DNA from: Thermoproteota archaeon
Lineage (GTDB): Archaea; Korarchaeota; JAOZGF01; JAOZFZ01
DNA: 64,000 bases
Direction of reading: 5' to 3'
Assembly (NCBI GenBank): GCA_027492035.1
Contig: JAOZFT010000004.1
Location: 372,001-436,000, forward strand
The notes beneath the pieces are model-generated. The model did not search any database, was not told the origin of the DNA, and was given only the letters and a program-made list of their open reading frames with translations. A program made the position numbers and the translations under genes. The number at the start of each line of letters is the position of its first letter. Positions within the stretch are counted from its first letter, which is position 1. Positions 52,431-61,457 of the stretch are shown here, in pieces.

Positions 52431-52789
52431 CTTAAAATTTTAATATTTGATCCCTTAGGGTTTAATTCGGCAATTTCTGTCAGTTTTAAAGCTCTTCCTT
52501 TTGCCTCCACTATTTTCTCAACTGCCCTTTTTGAGAAGGAGTAAGCTGCTACATTCACTTCATGTTTCAGGGTTCCCCCACCAAGTACCTTACCAGGCAC
52601 TATCACATATTCTCCTTTACCAGTTAATCTATCTATTTTACTTAAGTTCACCACTATCCTCTTTCTTTTGCTCCTTGAAAGGAGTTCAGCTACTCTTCTC
52701 CAGATCTTAGCCTTTTCTTCCCTTGATTTCATTTTAAGGAATGTTATCAACTCTTTCAGTTCTTCACTGGCAGGTTCTTTCTTTACCAA
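52427..52789 (-). CDS. rpl18e: large subunit ribosomal protein L18e (eL18)
   Basis: A 120-residue eL18 starting with TTG at 52789 (Shine-Dalgarno GAGGAGG eight bases upstream). Motifs: WRRVAELLSRSKRKRIVVNL near 30-49 and VPGKVLGGGTLKHEVNVAAY near 63-82 with ending ELNPKGSNIKILR. In many archaea rpoD precedes it; here the upstream position is taken by a C/D-box sRNA. Confidence 0.95.
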   Translation of the reverse strand: MVKKEPASEELKELITFLKMKSREEKAKIWRRVAELLSRSKRKRIVVNLSKIDRLTGKGEYVIVPGKVLGGGTLKHEVNVAAYSFSKRAVEKIVEAKGRALKLTEIAELNPKGSNIKILR

Positions 52790-52831
52790 TTTCAGTTCCT
52801 CCTCTAAGTTTTTAGGGGGAAGAGGCTAGGC

Positions 52832-52894
52832 GAGGCTCAGTTTTCCAGGTTCTCATCATTTTTTTCAAGCTCTGCGTAGGTACTTCACAGCCTC
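52832..52894 (-). ncRNA. C/D-box small RNA (2'-O-methylation guide)
   Basis: A 63-nt RNA closed by the terminal stem GAGGC/GCCTC. Order: box C GTGAAGT (degenerate), guide ACCTACGCAGAGC, box D' TTGA (one mismatch), 5-nt A spacer, box C' ATGATGA (perfect), 12-nt guide GAACCTGGAAAA, box D CTGA (perfect). Sizes match archaeal C/D sRNAs. The D' guide (with the TT of D') can pair over 15 nt, one G-U, with tRNA-Leu at 26462-26476. A TATA box lies 25 bases upstream. Confidence 0.72.
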
Positions 52895-52909
52895 CCCTTA
52901 CAATGAAGA

Positions 52910-52919
52910 TTTTATAAAA
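52910..52919 (-). promoter_or_regulatory. TATA box of the C/D sRNA gene
   Basis: Minus strand TTTTATAAAA is centred about 25 bases before the sRNA terminal stem, which is the ideal archaeal distance, so the sRNA appears to have its own promoter. Confidence 0.6.
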
Positions 52920-52925
52920 CCTTAC

Positions 52926-54020
52926 CTATTTTTCATTTATAAACCTATCCTTTAACTTTTTGAGAACCTGGGGTAATGTTGTGTATTCCATTTCGTGGGC
53001 GCTTAATCTGTGGGGCATAAAGGGGCCGTGTTTCCTTAAGTAGTCGCTGACAAAATTGGCCATATCTCTCGCGTTGTTAAAAGCTGGATCATCAAATAAA
53101 TCAGCCGGGCCTATTAGTAAACCATTTGAAACTTGGAAACCCAATGCAACTATTCGTGGGGGGCCGTCAAATCTAGTGCATTTGGCATCTTTTAGCCCCA
53201 CAGGCATTAAGGGACCTATATGGCTTCCTCGCATCCATCCAGCCACTAGATGGGGGAAACTGAAACCCTCCAGTATTTCCCCAATGGCTGGCAATCCATG
53301 CTGAGCCCTAACTATCGCTACTGGGTCATCTTTACCCACGTATTTCCCCGCTATCAAATTCACTTTATCTGTACTCACCGATGCAGCTACTGTTCCATCC
53401 TTCTTTGAAACCTCCTTTATAACATATTTACCTGTTGTTCCTATTAAAGCCAAAATGTCGTACATTTCCTCTGGACTGCTTAACTGAAGCATATCACCTG
53501 TGTAAACATCAGTTATTTTGAAATTGAAGCCCTCATGCATTTTTGGGTCTATAACCAAGCCTGCTGTACAGAAAGGGTCTGAAAAAATTCTGAAAAGAGG
53601 TAAATTGAAAGCTCCAGGTTCTGTTTTGTCAGCCATTAAAACTACGACAGGTTCTGATTTCCTCTCTTCAAATTCCAGCTCGGCTACACCTGGACCCATA
53701 CCTCTGACGTTACCTGAAAAGGCTTCTTTGAGAATATCTTGCCCAGCAGCATAAAGGTGCATCTCTTGAGCTTTTTGTTTACATTTATTAAATGCTTCCC
53801 AGGCTAGGCTGTGCACTTCACTGCTATTTTTTCCTTTTCTATGACTCATCACCAGCTCTAAGTCGTCTCCGCAATTAGTTACAAAAAAATCTTTTATTAT
53901 CCCCTCCTCTTTCCCCCTCTTTAAGTTCTCCTTAGCTGTGTCAAGCAGTGGCTTTGGCACTATGTGATGTCCTGCTAGTGACCCTACATCAGCCTTTATT
54001 ACCGAAATTGTAACCTTCAA
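52926..54020 (-). CDS. fbp: fructose-1,6-bisphosphate aldolase/phosphatase (bifunctional, type V)
   Basis: A 364-residue bifunctional gluconeogenic enzyme that both condenses triose phosphates and dephosphorylates FBP. Signatures: SVIKADVGSLAGHHIVPKPL near 6-25, NCGDDLELVMSHRKGKNSSE near 49-68, VLMADKTEPGAFNLPLFRIF near 126-145 and GSHIGPLMPVGLKDAKCTRF near 270-289. It is widespread in thermophilic archaea. With GAPDH it indicates sugar synthesis from triose phosphates. Confidence 0.96.
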   Translation of the reverse strand: MKVTISVIKADVGSLAGHHIVPKPLLDTAKENLKRGKEEGIIKDFFVTNCGDDLELVMSHRKGKNSSEVHSLAWEAFNKCKQKAQEMHLYAAGQDILKEAFSGNVRGMGPGVAELEFEERKSEPVVVLMADKTEPGAFNLPLFRIFSDPFCTAGLVIDPKMHEGFNFKITDVYTGDMLQLSSPEEMYDILALIGTTGKYVIKEVSKKDGTVAASVSTDKVNLIAGKYVGKDDPVAIVRAQHGLPAIGEILEGFSFPHLVAGWMRGSHIGPLMPVGLKDAKCTRFDGPPRIVALGFQVSNGLLIGPADLFDDPAFNNARDMANFVSDYLRKHGPFMPHRLSAHEMEYTTLPQVLKKLKDRFINEK

Positions 54021-54076
54021 TTATTTCCCCTCGACCAAATGCTTAAAATTGTTTTCTTAAATTGGTAAAAGGGACA

Positions 54077-56593
54077 TTAGTTAAAAAAACTTTCTAAAGT
54101 TTTAGACCCTATTATTTCGTCGAAATCTAGGTTAAGGGCATCAAGTACTTGTTCAAAAGTTGTTTTTAATGTTTCAACATATTTATCAATGTCTATTTCG
54201 CTTTTCTTTGTGAGACTTAACGGTTTAACTCCTATTTTGCCTTTTGTTTTGATGAAATTTATTGTGTCTCCTGGTTCTATGTTTACTCCCTTCTTTTCAA
54301 GCATTCTTGCAGCTTTAACATGTTGAGGAGTTGTTTTAGTGTACCTGTTTAATGGCTTTGTCAAAGAAACTTTAAAGGAGAGATCCTCCAGGTTAAATGT
54401 TTTGTTTTTAAGTGCAAGATACTTTTCCTTAATTATTTTCTGTATTTCCTTCTTGGCTTCTTTAAATTCTTGTTCAGTTTTCACTTTCCCTAAAATCTCA
54501 ACCATTTCATAAAAAGCGGTCTTTATGAAGGGGGGAGTGTTCTTCTTTTTCCCTATAAGACCCTTTATATCCACTGTGCCGTCAAGATAAACCCCTATGT
54601 AATTCTTTTTCCTTTTCGATAAGGCAACATATCGATAAATCTTGTCTATATCCATATCTATGCTGAATTTCTCCTCAACCCATCTCATAAGTTCCTCTAT
54701 AACTTTTTTAGGTGGTTTTTCAAGAAAAACAGAATCTGTGTCACCATAAATTACTTTTATTCCCCTTCTTTGAGATTCCTTCATGACTTCTATGATCAAA
54801 TGTCTACCATAAGCTGTTATGCTTTCTGCCACAGGTGGACAGTAGTAGCTGAATGTTTCAGCACCTAAAACACCATAAGATGCGTTCAATATGACCTTAA
54901 GAGCTTGCTGTATGACTTTATTTTTTTCTCTTTCTTTTACAGGTAAATCCTTGGCTTTGGATTTTGGTTTGAACCACCTCACTCTTACATCCCTTAAAGA
55001 TCCCATCAAAACAGAAATTAAGCCTCTTCGCCTCGTACAAACCCAATGAGGTGTGTCAGGAACTTTGTTTCCTCTACACCCCGGATCGTTACAGTTAATT
55101 GTTTCGTAACTTAAGTTTCTACTTTTTATTAAGCTTGGATAAAGACTGGCGAAATCTAGCACTGTGACGTTGAAATGAACTCCTTCAGCCGGTGGAATAA
55201 TCACAGCCCCCTTGTACTTTTTTCCCTGAATTACAGACTTTGTTTTTGCTTCTCCCTTCTTTTCAATAATGTCCTCAGAGTTTGGAATCAATAACCCCCT
55301 TTTTCGGTGTTCGTAGTTTAAAAGGTTTCTTATCCAAGCTGAAACTCCTGTCCTTGTCACATCTTCTAAACTTAATCTAGAAATTTTACTGATCAAAATG
55401 ATTAAGTTCATAACTAGGCCGTCATTGAAAGTTGTTAACTCCATTGTCAATTCGGAATCTCTAAGACAGTATTTGGCGAGTTGCTCCAAAGTCAACTGTG
55501 AAATCTCTTCTTCTAATTCTATTTTCCCTTTAGAGAGTAAAGCTGTTGACACTTCATCAAGAGTTGCGTTTCTGTATCTTTCAGAGAAAGCGTAAACTTG
55601 GATTGACCTGTTATGAAAGAATTTATAAAGGTCTAAATGAAGCCCAGGCTCTATTTTAAACGAATCTTTTCCTTCCTTTAAAGGAATCTCCTTCCGGTTT
55701 ATTCCAAGTTTTTCAGCTCTATGAGCCAAGTAGGGTAAATCAAAGTTGTCTCCGTTAAAAGTAACCAGTAAAGGAATATTTTTTATTTCATTAAATATCT
55801 CCCTGATCATTTCTTGTTCAGAATTGAAAAAGTAAACCTTCGCCCTCTCTTTCAAACTTTCCAAATTCCCCTCTTTTACAGAAACTCTCTTCAGTAGAAA
55901 TATTTTCCGTTCTGACTTATTACTGACTAGAGTTGCAGCTATTACTGGGTAATTAGCTTCTTTTGCGTAAGGTATCCTCCCAACTTTTGGAGAGAAAACT
56001 TCTATGTCTAAAGCTGTTCTGGTGATATTAGGTATGGTAGCTGATAACAACTTAAACCAGTTAGCTGTTTCTTTATAAACTTCTGGGTCGAAAAGGAGCT
56101 CCTCCCTGAATAAGTTTTTCCATTTTTCATTTTTCCCGTTTTCTTTTTCAACCCTTTTTAAGGAGCCGCTTTCACTGATGAGATATTCCTCCCCAATTAT
56201 AAGCTTATGATCATAAATATAATTGTTCCTGTATTTTATTTTATCCTCCCATAAGTGAGCGCTTAACTTTTTTCTTTCGAAAACTTCTCTTATGCTGTTT
56301 CTCCTTCCACTTATCCATAAAGGATCTTCAACCTCTATTTTTGTAAATTTCCTTTTCTTGTTTAGTAATGTATCGAAAAGAGTTACTTCTTTAAAGCTAA
56401 GAACAGCTTGTTGTATTTCTTTATCTAACACTTTCTGTACTTCTTCTTTGGTTAAATCCGTTAAACAATAAGGTCTATGACCGGTTGAATCAGCTACTTT
56501 CAAAATTATTTCTTTTTCAGGGTTATAGAATTTCATTATTGCCTTCTTTTCTTTTCCATCATAATTTACGCCAAGTAAAAAGCCTCTTTCCAT
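54077..56593 (-). CDS. polB: family B DNA polymerase
   Basis: An 838-residue replicative-type polymerase with proofreading. The exonuclease motif I is TRALDIEVFSPK near 192-203 and motif II has VTFNGDNFDLPYLAHRA near 281-297. Polymerase motif A is DFASLYPSLI near 490-499, motif B KVILNASYGVLGAE near 576-589 and motif C YGDTDSVFLE near 620-629. All catalytic acids are visible, and there is no intein at motifs A or C. A hairpin at 56624-56645 lies in its leader. Confidence 0.95.
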   Translation of the reverse strand: MERGFLLGVNYDGKEKKAIMKFYNPEKEIILKVADSTGHRPYCLTDLTKEEVQKVLDKEIQQAVLSFKEVTLFDTLLNKKRKFTKIEVEDPLWISGRRNSIREVFERKKLSAHLWEDKIKYRNNYIYDHKLIIGEEYLISESGSLKRVEKENGKNEKWKNLFREELLFDPEVYKETANWFKLLSATIPNITRTALDIEVFSPKVGRIPYAKEANYPVIAATLVSNKSERKIFLLKRVSVKEGNLESLKERAKVYFFNSEQEMIREIFNEIKNIPLLVTFNGDNFDLPYLAHRAEKLGINRKEIPLKEGKDSFKIEPGLHLDLYKFFHNRSIQVYAFSERYRNATLDEVSTALLSKGKIELEEEISQLTLEQLAKYCLRDSELTMELTTFNDGLVMNLIILISKISRLSLEDVTRTGVSAWIRNLLNYEHRKRGLLIPNSEDIIEKKGEAKTKSVIQGKKYKGAVIIPPAEGVHFNVTVLDFASLYPSLIKSRNLSYETINCNDPGCRGNKVPDTPHWVCTRRRGLISVLMGSLRDVRVRWFKPKSKAKDLPVKEREKNKVIQQALKVILNASYGVLGAETFSYYCPPVAESITAYGRHLIIEVMKESQRRGIKVIYGDTDSVFLEKPPKKVIEELMRWVEEKFSIDMDIDKIYRYVALSKRKKNYIGVYLDGTVDIKGLIGKKKNTPPFIKTAFYEMVEILGKVKTEQEFKEAKKEIQKIIKEKYLALKNKTFNLEDLSFKVSLTKPLNRYTKTTPQHVKAARMLEKKGVNIEPGDTINFIKTKGKIGVKPLSLTKKSEIDIDKYVETLKTTFEQVLDALNLDFDEIIGSKTLESFFN

Positions 56594-56623
56594 TTATTTA
56601 CCACTATAAAGGTTTTTGATTCC

Positions 56624-56645
56624 CTCTTTTCTTAGAAAAAGAGGA
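56624..56645 (-). terminator. 8-bp hairpin upstream of polB
   Basis: CCTCTTTT/AAAAGAGG with a six-base loop lies 30 bases before the polB start. It may be part of the polB 5' leader or end a transcript coming from rpoK; the sequence does not decide. Confidence 0.3.
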
Positions 56646-56764
56646 AACTTAAAAATTTTGGTGATCTTTCTTGTCAGCCCTTCTTTCTATGATAAAAGGA
56701 AGAATTTTTTAAATCTATTTTTGTGTATGAAGAGGGTATAGAAGAAATGAAAAGCAATGAAGGG

Positions 56765-57043
56765 TTAATTTCTTATTTCAAGCCATTCTAAAGGTATATC
56801 CTGATATACTCCACTTCCTCTTATCCTTCTTCTAATGATTAAAGGCAGGACTTTCTTTTTCAATTCAAGTTTGGCGATTTCAACGGGGTCAATTAAATTA
56901 GGAGGCAGTTCAATTAAAATAGGTGCTCCTACTTCAATCTGTAAAGCTCTAGCAGAAATTATTGCTACTCTTTCATATTTAGTTAAAAAGGGAGGTCCTA
57001 TTTTCACCTTCCCGCTTAAGTTGGAAGAGTTTTTTTTAGGCAA
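56765..57043 (-). CDS. rpoK: RNA polymerase subunit Rpo6 (RpoK)
   Basis: A 92-residue Rpb6/omega homolog: PPFLTKYERVAIISARALQIEVGAPILIEL-type core at about 18-47, of which LTKYERVAIISARALQI is the diagnostic part, then KLELKKKVLPLIIRRRIRGS near 59-78. The N-terminal 15 residues are disordered and basic. RpoK usually lies next to RpoN and S2; here it is next to the thermosome, 5.5 kb away. Confidence 0.93.
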   Translation of the reverse strand: MPKKNSSNLSGKVKIGPPFLTKYERVAIISARALQIEVGAPILIELPPNLIDPVEIAKLELKKKVLPLIIRRRIRGSGVYQDIPLEWLEIRN

Positions 57044-57105
57044 AGATGATTAACCTCAAAAAATGAGGGAAGGTTTTTGTTTTTCACCTCTCAATAACTT
57101 ATCCT

Positions 57106-58767
57106 TTAATAAGGTGGAGCTCCCCCTGGATAACTTTGAGGTAACGGCTGTGCACCTGCTCCCTTCCCTTTCTCCATTTTACCTGCAGCTATTACATCGT
57201 CTATTCTCAATATCATTTCTGCAGCTTCAGTAGCTGAAGCAATGGCTTGTTTTTTGACTCTGGTGGGTTCAATTACTCCTTCCTTTATCATATCCTTTAT
57301 TTCTCCTGTATTTACTTCAAAACCTGTAGTGAGGTTACCTTGTTTATGTGCAGCTCTTAGCTCGGCTATTTTGTCTATTTGATCAAATCCCGCATTTGTA
57401 ATTAGAACCTTAGGTATTACTTCCACTACGTCCGCAAATGCTTTTACTGCAAATTGTTCCCTTCCACCAAGAGTTTCTGCATATTCCCTTAATTTCCTTG
57501 ACACCTCTATTTCTACTGCTCCCCCACCTGGCACAACTTTTCTGTCTTCCATCACATTTCTCACAACAGCTATCGCATCATGTATGCTTCTTTCAGCTTC
57601 CTCTACTACATGTTTTGCAGCTCCTCTGATAAGTATGGTTACGGCCTTCGGGTTTTTACAGTTTTCAACGAAGACCATTTTATCCTCTCCTACCTTCCTT
57701 TCTTCAACTAGCCCTGCATAGCCTAAATCTCCTTCTGAAAGTTCTTCTATATTGGTTATTATTCTTGCACCTGTTGCTTTAGCTAATTTTCCCATATCTG
57801 ATTTCTTAACCCTTCTCACTGCTAAAATATCTGCTTTTGCAAGGAAGTGTTGGGCTACTTCATCTATCCCTTTTTGGCAAAAGACAACGTTTGCCTTTGC
57901 TTCTTTAATTTTGTCCACCATTTCTCTCAACAACTCTACTTCTTGGTCGAGAAATGCTTTCATTTGTTCAGGGTTTGAAATTCTGATTTTTGCATCTATT
58001 TCTGTTTTCTCTATCTCTAACGGGTTCTGGATTAAAGCTATCCTTGCATTCTCCACTTTTTTTGGCATATCTGAATGGACAACTTCTTTATCAATAACCA
58101 TCCCCCTTATTAACTGCGTTTCAGCTATTGACTTACCTTCTTTCTTCTCAACTTTTATATTATCTATGTCAACTTTGACTTTTCCGTTCTGTTTTGTTTT
58201 TACTATGTCTGCTGCTTGCACTATTAGTTCAGCAAGTTCTTTTCTTGATCCTGCCACATCCTTTGAAGCCAAAGCCGTTTCAGCAACTTTCTTCAGGGTC
58301 TCCACATCTCCCTCTTTAACCTCTATTGCTAAACTGTCAATTATTTCAGCTGCTTTTCTAGCTGCCTTTTTGTATCCTTCAATTATCACTGTAGGATGTA
58401 TCTCTTGGTCGACTAATTCTTCAGCTACTTTTAAGAGTTCACCTGCTAACACCACCACACTTGTAGTGCCGTCTCCTGTTTCGTCATCCTGAGCTTTAGC
58501 CACTTCAACCATCATTTTAGCTGCAGGATGTTCAACATCCATTTCTTTCAGCATAGTTGCTCCGTCACTAGTTATTACAATGTCCCCCAGTGAATCCACC
58601 AGCATTTTATCCATCCCCATTGGGCCAAGTGAGGTTTTCAAGGATTCAGCTATGGTTTTAGCCACTTCTATGTTTATTCTTAAAGCACTTCTTCCAACTT
58701 CTCTAGTCGTTCCTTCCTTAAGAATTAAAATAGGCTGACCACTTGGCGTCTGAGCTGCAATAGCCAA
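57106..58767 (-). CDS. thsA: thermosome (group II chaperonin) subunit
   Basis: A 553-residue chaperonin. The start codon is TTG at 58767 with a Shine-Dalgarno AGGTGAT. ATP-binding features: [20 protein letters not shown] near 44-63, and [15 protein letters not shown] near 98-112. [17 protein letters not shown] near 413 and the [20 protein letters not shown] segment near 508 are conserved. The glycine-rich tail ends in PGGAPPY. With prefoldin beta (2668) it forms the folding pathway. The 269-base upstream gap holds only AT-rich sequence and promoters. Confidence 0.96.
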   Translation of the reverse strand: MAIAAQTPSGQPILILKEGTTREVGRSALRINIEVAKTIAESLKTSLGPMGMDKMLVDSLGDIVITSDGATMLKEMDVEHPAAKMMVEVAKAQDDETGDGTTSVVVLAGELLKVAEELVDQEIHPTVIIEGYKKAARKAAEIIDSLAIEVKEGDVETLKKVAETALASKDVAGSRKELAELIVQAADIVKTKQNGKVKVDIDNIKVEKKEGKSIAETQLIRGMVIDKEVVHSDMPKKVENARIALIQNPLEIEKTEIDAKIRISNPEQMKAFLDQEVELLREMVDKIKEAKANVVFCQKGIDEVAQHFLAKADILAVRRVKKSDMGKLAKATGARIITNIEELSEGDLGYAGLVEERKVGEDKMVFVENCKNPKAVTILIRGAAKHVVEEAERSIHDAIAVVRNVMEDRKVVPGGGAVEIEVSRKLREYAETLGGREQFAVKAFADVVEVIPKVLITNAGFDQIDKIAELRAAHKQGNLTTGFEVNTGEIKDMIKEGVIEPTRVKKQAIASATEAAEMILRIDDVIAAGKMEKGKGAGAQPLPQSYPGGAPPY

Positions 58768-59036
58768 TTAAATCACCTCAGAAAATGTGAAAGAAATTAT
58801 TTCATCAAACAACAAAAGTGAAGAGTTAAATGTGTTTATGAAGATGCTTCTTCAGGGAAATTATTTTCTGGAAAGAAACACCTTAAAAATTTGTCCCACA
58901 TTTATTCATATCTTTTTTAAAAATCCAATTTAAAAGTTTCGTTTTATAATGTTTCAGAAATACATTACTGGTTTATGTTTTTAAATTATTTGCCTCGAAA
59001 GAAATTGCTTTTTTTCAAAAATAAGTATCTGTTATT

Positions 59037-59768
59037 TTAATTTTTTAGAAACAGCAATCTTATAGTAAATAAAGCAGCAGCTACACTGAAGGGTACTGTA
59101 AAATTGTCGAAGGGTTTAGCTGGACCTACACTTATGAATTCAACCACTGTAGCTATAACCGACACAGCTAAAGAAATAATTAGTAATGTAGGTACAGAAA
59201 ACTGGGTTGCTTGAAAGCTCTTAACCAATAATTCACCAGCCAATGCACCTATAAAACCAAAAATAAACATGGCTAGACTTCCTTCTAAACTCTTATCTTT
59301 ACTTATCAACGTATGCCTCTTTTTCGCTCTTTTCCCAATTATTGCAGCGGCACCGTCACCCCAAGCCATTACAAAAGTTGAAACGATTGCTACATCTTTA
59401 TAGGAGCTAAAAAACAATAGGACAAGAAGGAATATTGACACTATGTAGTAAAGGGGGCCATAAGCGTGGAGTTTACTTTTGCCATATTCTTCGCCGATCA
59501 TGGCTTGAGAGAATATTCCCCTCTCTTTCTTAAGAAACTGGTAAGCTGTTAATAACCCTAACCCTCCTGCAACAACCAAGGGATAAACGACGTGGCTGAA
59601 CCAAAGAATGAAAATCACACTCAATCCTGCAAACAAATGAATAGATTTACGAGTTATCTCTGTACTGAGTCCAAGTTTCCTCCTTAACCCTTCAGAAATC
59701 AAAATGATGAAAAATACATATAAATAAGCTAAAGCAACTAAAAAAATGTCCATCCACATAGACATCAC
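59037..59768 (-). CDS. dolichol/phytol kinase-like membrane protein (SEC59/COG0170 family)
   Basis: A 243-residue protein with six or seven membrane segments. The family motif is present as TRKSIHLFAGLSVIFI near 39-54, the acidic WGDGAAAIIGKR near 137-148, and KSLEGSLAMFIFG near 161-173, together with EFISVGPAKPFDNFTVPF near 210. Members use CTP to phosphorylate polyprenols or act as phosphatidate cytidylyltransferase relatives; the archaeal substrate is probably a dolichol or geranylgeraniol, which is inference. Confidence 0.85.
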   Translation of the reverse strand: MMSMWMDIFLVALAYLYVFFIILISEGLRRKLGLSTEITRKSIHLFAGLSVIFILWFSHVVYPLVVAGGLGLLTAYQFLKKERGIFSQAMIGEEYGKSKLHAYGPLYYIVSIFLLVLLFFSSYKDVAIVSTFVMAWGDGAAAIIGKRAKKRHTLISKDKSLEGSLAMFIFGFIGALAGELLVKSFQATQFSVPTLLIISLAVSVIATVVEFISVGPAKPFDNFTVPFSVAAALFTIRLLFLKN

Positions 59769-59860
59769 TTAAAAAAGAAACATTTTCAAGTACACTTTCC
59801 CTAAAAAACTCCTTGTTCTTTAAAAAAGAATGCTTTTTTTAAAAACTAGGAGTTAGGAAA

Positions 59861-61114
59861 ATGTTATATAGAAGAGTCCCAGAAACTTTGAGAAGGATGA
59901 ACTCTTTAAAAAGCCACATTCATAAAGTAAGGGTTTTAACCGGTCTTTTTAGGGAAGCAAAACCTACTGAACTTCCCTGCCTGATTTCTCTCCTATCAAG
60001 GCAATTCTTCTTTCCTTGGGACACTAAGCGTTTTAGGCTCGGTATCTACCATCTTTCTAAGGCAGTAACTGAAATTTCAGTTGCTAACTTAGTTATGAGA
60101 GAGTTACAGGTCTCTAAGGAACTAATACATCTTTTCATTAAAGATTTCAATAAATTAAAGAAGCAAACTTCTCTAATTGGGGAACAGCCTTTGTCCATAA
60201 CTGAAGTTTGTTCTCACTTAAAAAAAATACTTGAACTAAAGGGAAAAGGTAGTTTAAGGCAGAAAAAAAGTTTCCTGCAGGCTCTTTTTTTAAGGGCTAG
60301 TAAGGAAGAAGTTGAAAATTTGGTTAAAATAATCTTTCAGCAACCCATATCTATAAAACAGGAAGAACTAATGCTCTCAGCCCTTTCAAACTTTTTCTCC
60401 ATGCCCCTCTCAACCATCAAAGAACTTTATTTCTATAATCCCCACTTCAAGAAATTAACAGAGGCCCTTATCCTCTTAAAAAACTCAGAAATGAAAGGAG
60501 TCCTTGGCATTACTCTTTTTAAACCTTTAAAACCTATGAACATGGTTACAGTTAAAGAAATAAATGAGGTTACAAAGAAAATTTCTAACCCTGCCTTCCT
60601 TAACTTCCTAAAAGGATTGGAAGTTCAAATTCATTGTTTAAAAAACAAGGAAATTAATTTCAAAATATATACGCATAACCTTGTCGATTTCTCCAACAGG
60701 TTAAAAAAAATCAAAGAAATATTACCGGCAATCAACCATAAAAACTTCATTTTAGAAGCTGAACTCTTAAGTAACGGGAAGCATCCTCTCAGAAGAAAAA
60801 ATCAACCCTCCAAAGAATTAGCTTCAAAGATAAGTAATAAATCTGTTTCCAAAATCGAAATTCAACTGTTATTGGTTGACATTCTCTTTCTTGATGGATT
60901 AAACCTTGCTAAAGAACCAGGAGATATAAGGCTTTCCACTTTACAAAGACTAAAAGTTAAAGAAGGCTATGGAATCATTAAGCCAACAGTTTATTCTCTT
61001 CAAGAGTTCAAAAAAATGGATATAGGATTTGGGGACTACTTAGTAAAGGATAAAAATGCACCATATTACTTAAGCAATAAACTCCTCATTAGAGGAAAAA
61101 GAGGAAATTGTTAA
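59861..61114 (+). CDS. ATP-dependent DNA ligase homolog lacking the catalytic lysine (probably inactive)
   Basis: A 417-residue protein aligned by eye with archaeal LigI. An N-terminal DNA-binding domain (about 1-215) is followed by PLKPMNMV (PIKPML in ligases). The adenylation site should read KYDGERVQIH but here is FLKGLEVQIH near 260: K becomes F, D becomes K and R becomes E. Later blocks persist, as NFILEAEL near 300 and LVDILFLDG near 346. The motif near LVKDKNAPYY is altered, and the OB domain is missing. A strong AGGAG and promoter suggest it is expressed. Confidence 0.75.
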   Translation: MLYRRVPETLRRMNSLKSHIHKVRVLTGLFREAKPTELPCLISLLSRQFFFPWDTKRFRLGIYHLSKAVTEISVANLVMRELQVSKELIHLFIKDFNKLKKQTSLIGEQPLSITEVCSHLKKILELKGKGSLRQKKSFLQALFLRASKEEVENLVKIIFQQPISIKQEELMLSALSNFFSMPLSTIKELYFYNPHFKKLTEALILLKNSEMKGVLGITLFKPLKPMNMVTVKEINEVTKKISNPAFLNFLKGLEVQIHCLKNKEINFKIYTHNLVDFSNRLKKIKEILPAINHKNFILEAELLSNGKHPLRRKNQPSKELASKISNKSVSKIEIQLLLVDILFLDGLNLAKEPGDIRLSTLQRLKVKEGYGIIKPTVYSLQEFKKMDIGFGDYLVKDKNAPYYLSNKLLIRGKRGNC

Positions 61115-61275
61115 ACCGTATAGATTTCACTCTCCATGTGTCTTTGCGCCATGTAAAGATACAAAGGCTGTTTCATGAGGTGCATGTTGAAAAGGCTGAG
61201 GAAGTTGTTGAAAGAAAAACAAAAATCAAGGAAACGGTGAAAAACATAATTGGGAGGGTGGCATGCTATCTGTAG
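61108..61275 (+). CDS. possible 55-residue charged protein
   Basis: The frame opens at TTG 61108, overlapping the ligase-like stop, and ends at TAG 61275. The predicted product is rich in charge, with the segment VEKAEEVVERKTKIKETVKN. No family is recognised. Overlap with both neighbours gives an operon-like look, but a start at TTG is weak evidence. Confidence 0.22.
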   Translation: MLNRIDFTLHVSLRHVKIQRLFHEVHVEKAEEVVERKTKIKETVKNIIGRVACYL

Positions 61276-61421
61276 AATCTCCTGAAAAGGTTACGTTAAA
61301 AAATGAAAGAATCCGTGAGCAAAGAAGGGTCCACAGCCCTTTATCATATTTTAAAAGAATGAAAGTTATGTCAAAACACAATTTCTCATTACGCAAAAAA
61401 GGGTGTAATGAAGAAAGTTAA
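61263..61421 (+). CDS. possible 52-residue basic protein
   Basis: ATG 61263 is preceded at good distance by GGGAGG, and the frame runs to TAA 61421 (MLSVESPEKVTLKNERIREQ onward). The product is basic and hydrophilic. No family is recognised. Together with the preceding frame it fills most of the 343-base space between the ligase-like gene and tRNA-Asp. Otherwise that space has no clear feature. Confidence 0.35.
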   Translation: MLSVESPEKVTLKNERIREQRRVHSPLSYFKRMKVMSKHNFSLRKKGCNEES

Positions 61422-61457
61422 GTAATGCGTTAGACAAGCCTAATTATATAAGGAGGA

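Noticed and set aside
57752-58492. A 246-codon plus-strand frame opposite the thermosome gene
   Set aside because: It is a mirror of a strongly conserved coding gene; its serine- and phenylalanine-rich translation follows from the antisense of alanine- and lysine-rich codons. No ribosome-binding site or family match.
58768-59036. Heat-shock operator upstream of the thermosome
   Set aside because: TTTCT/AGAAA inverted repeats occur near 58870, but in such AT-rich sequence they are expected by chance and the distance to the start is large.
59861-61114. Functional replicative DNA ligase
   Set aside because: The catalytic lysine and two other motif I residues are replaced and the OB domain is missing.
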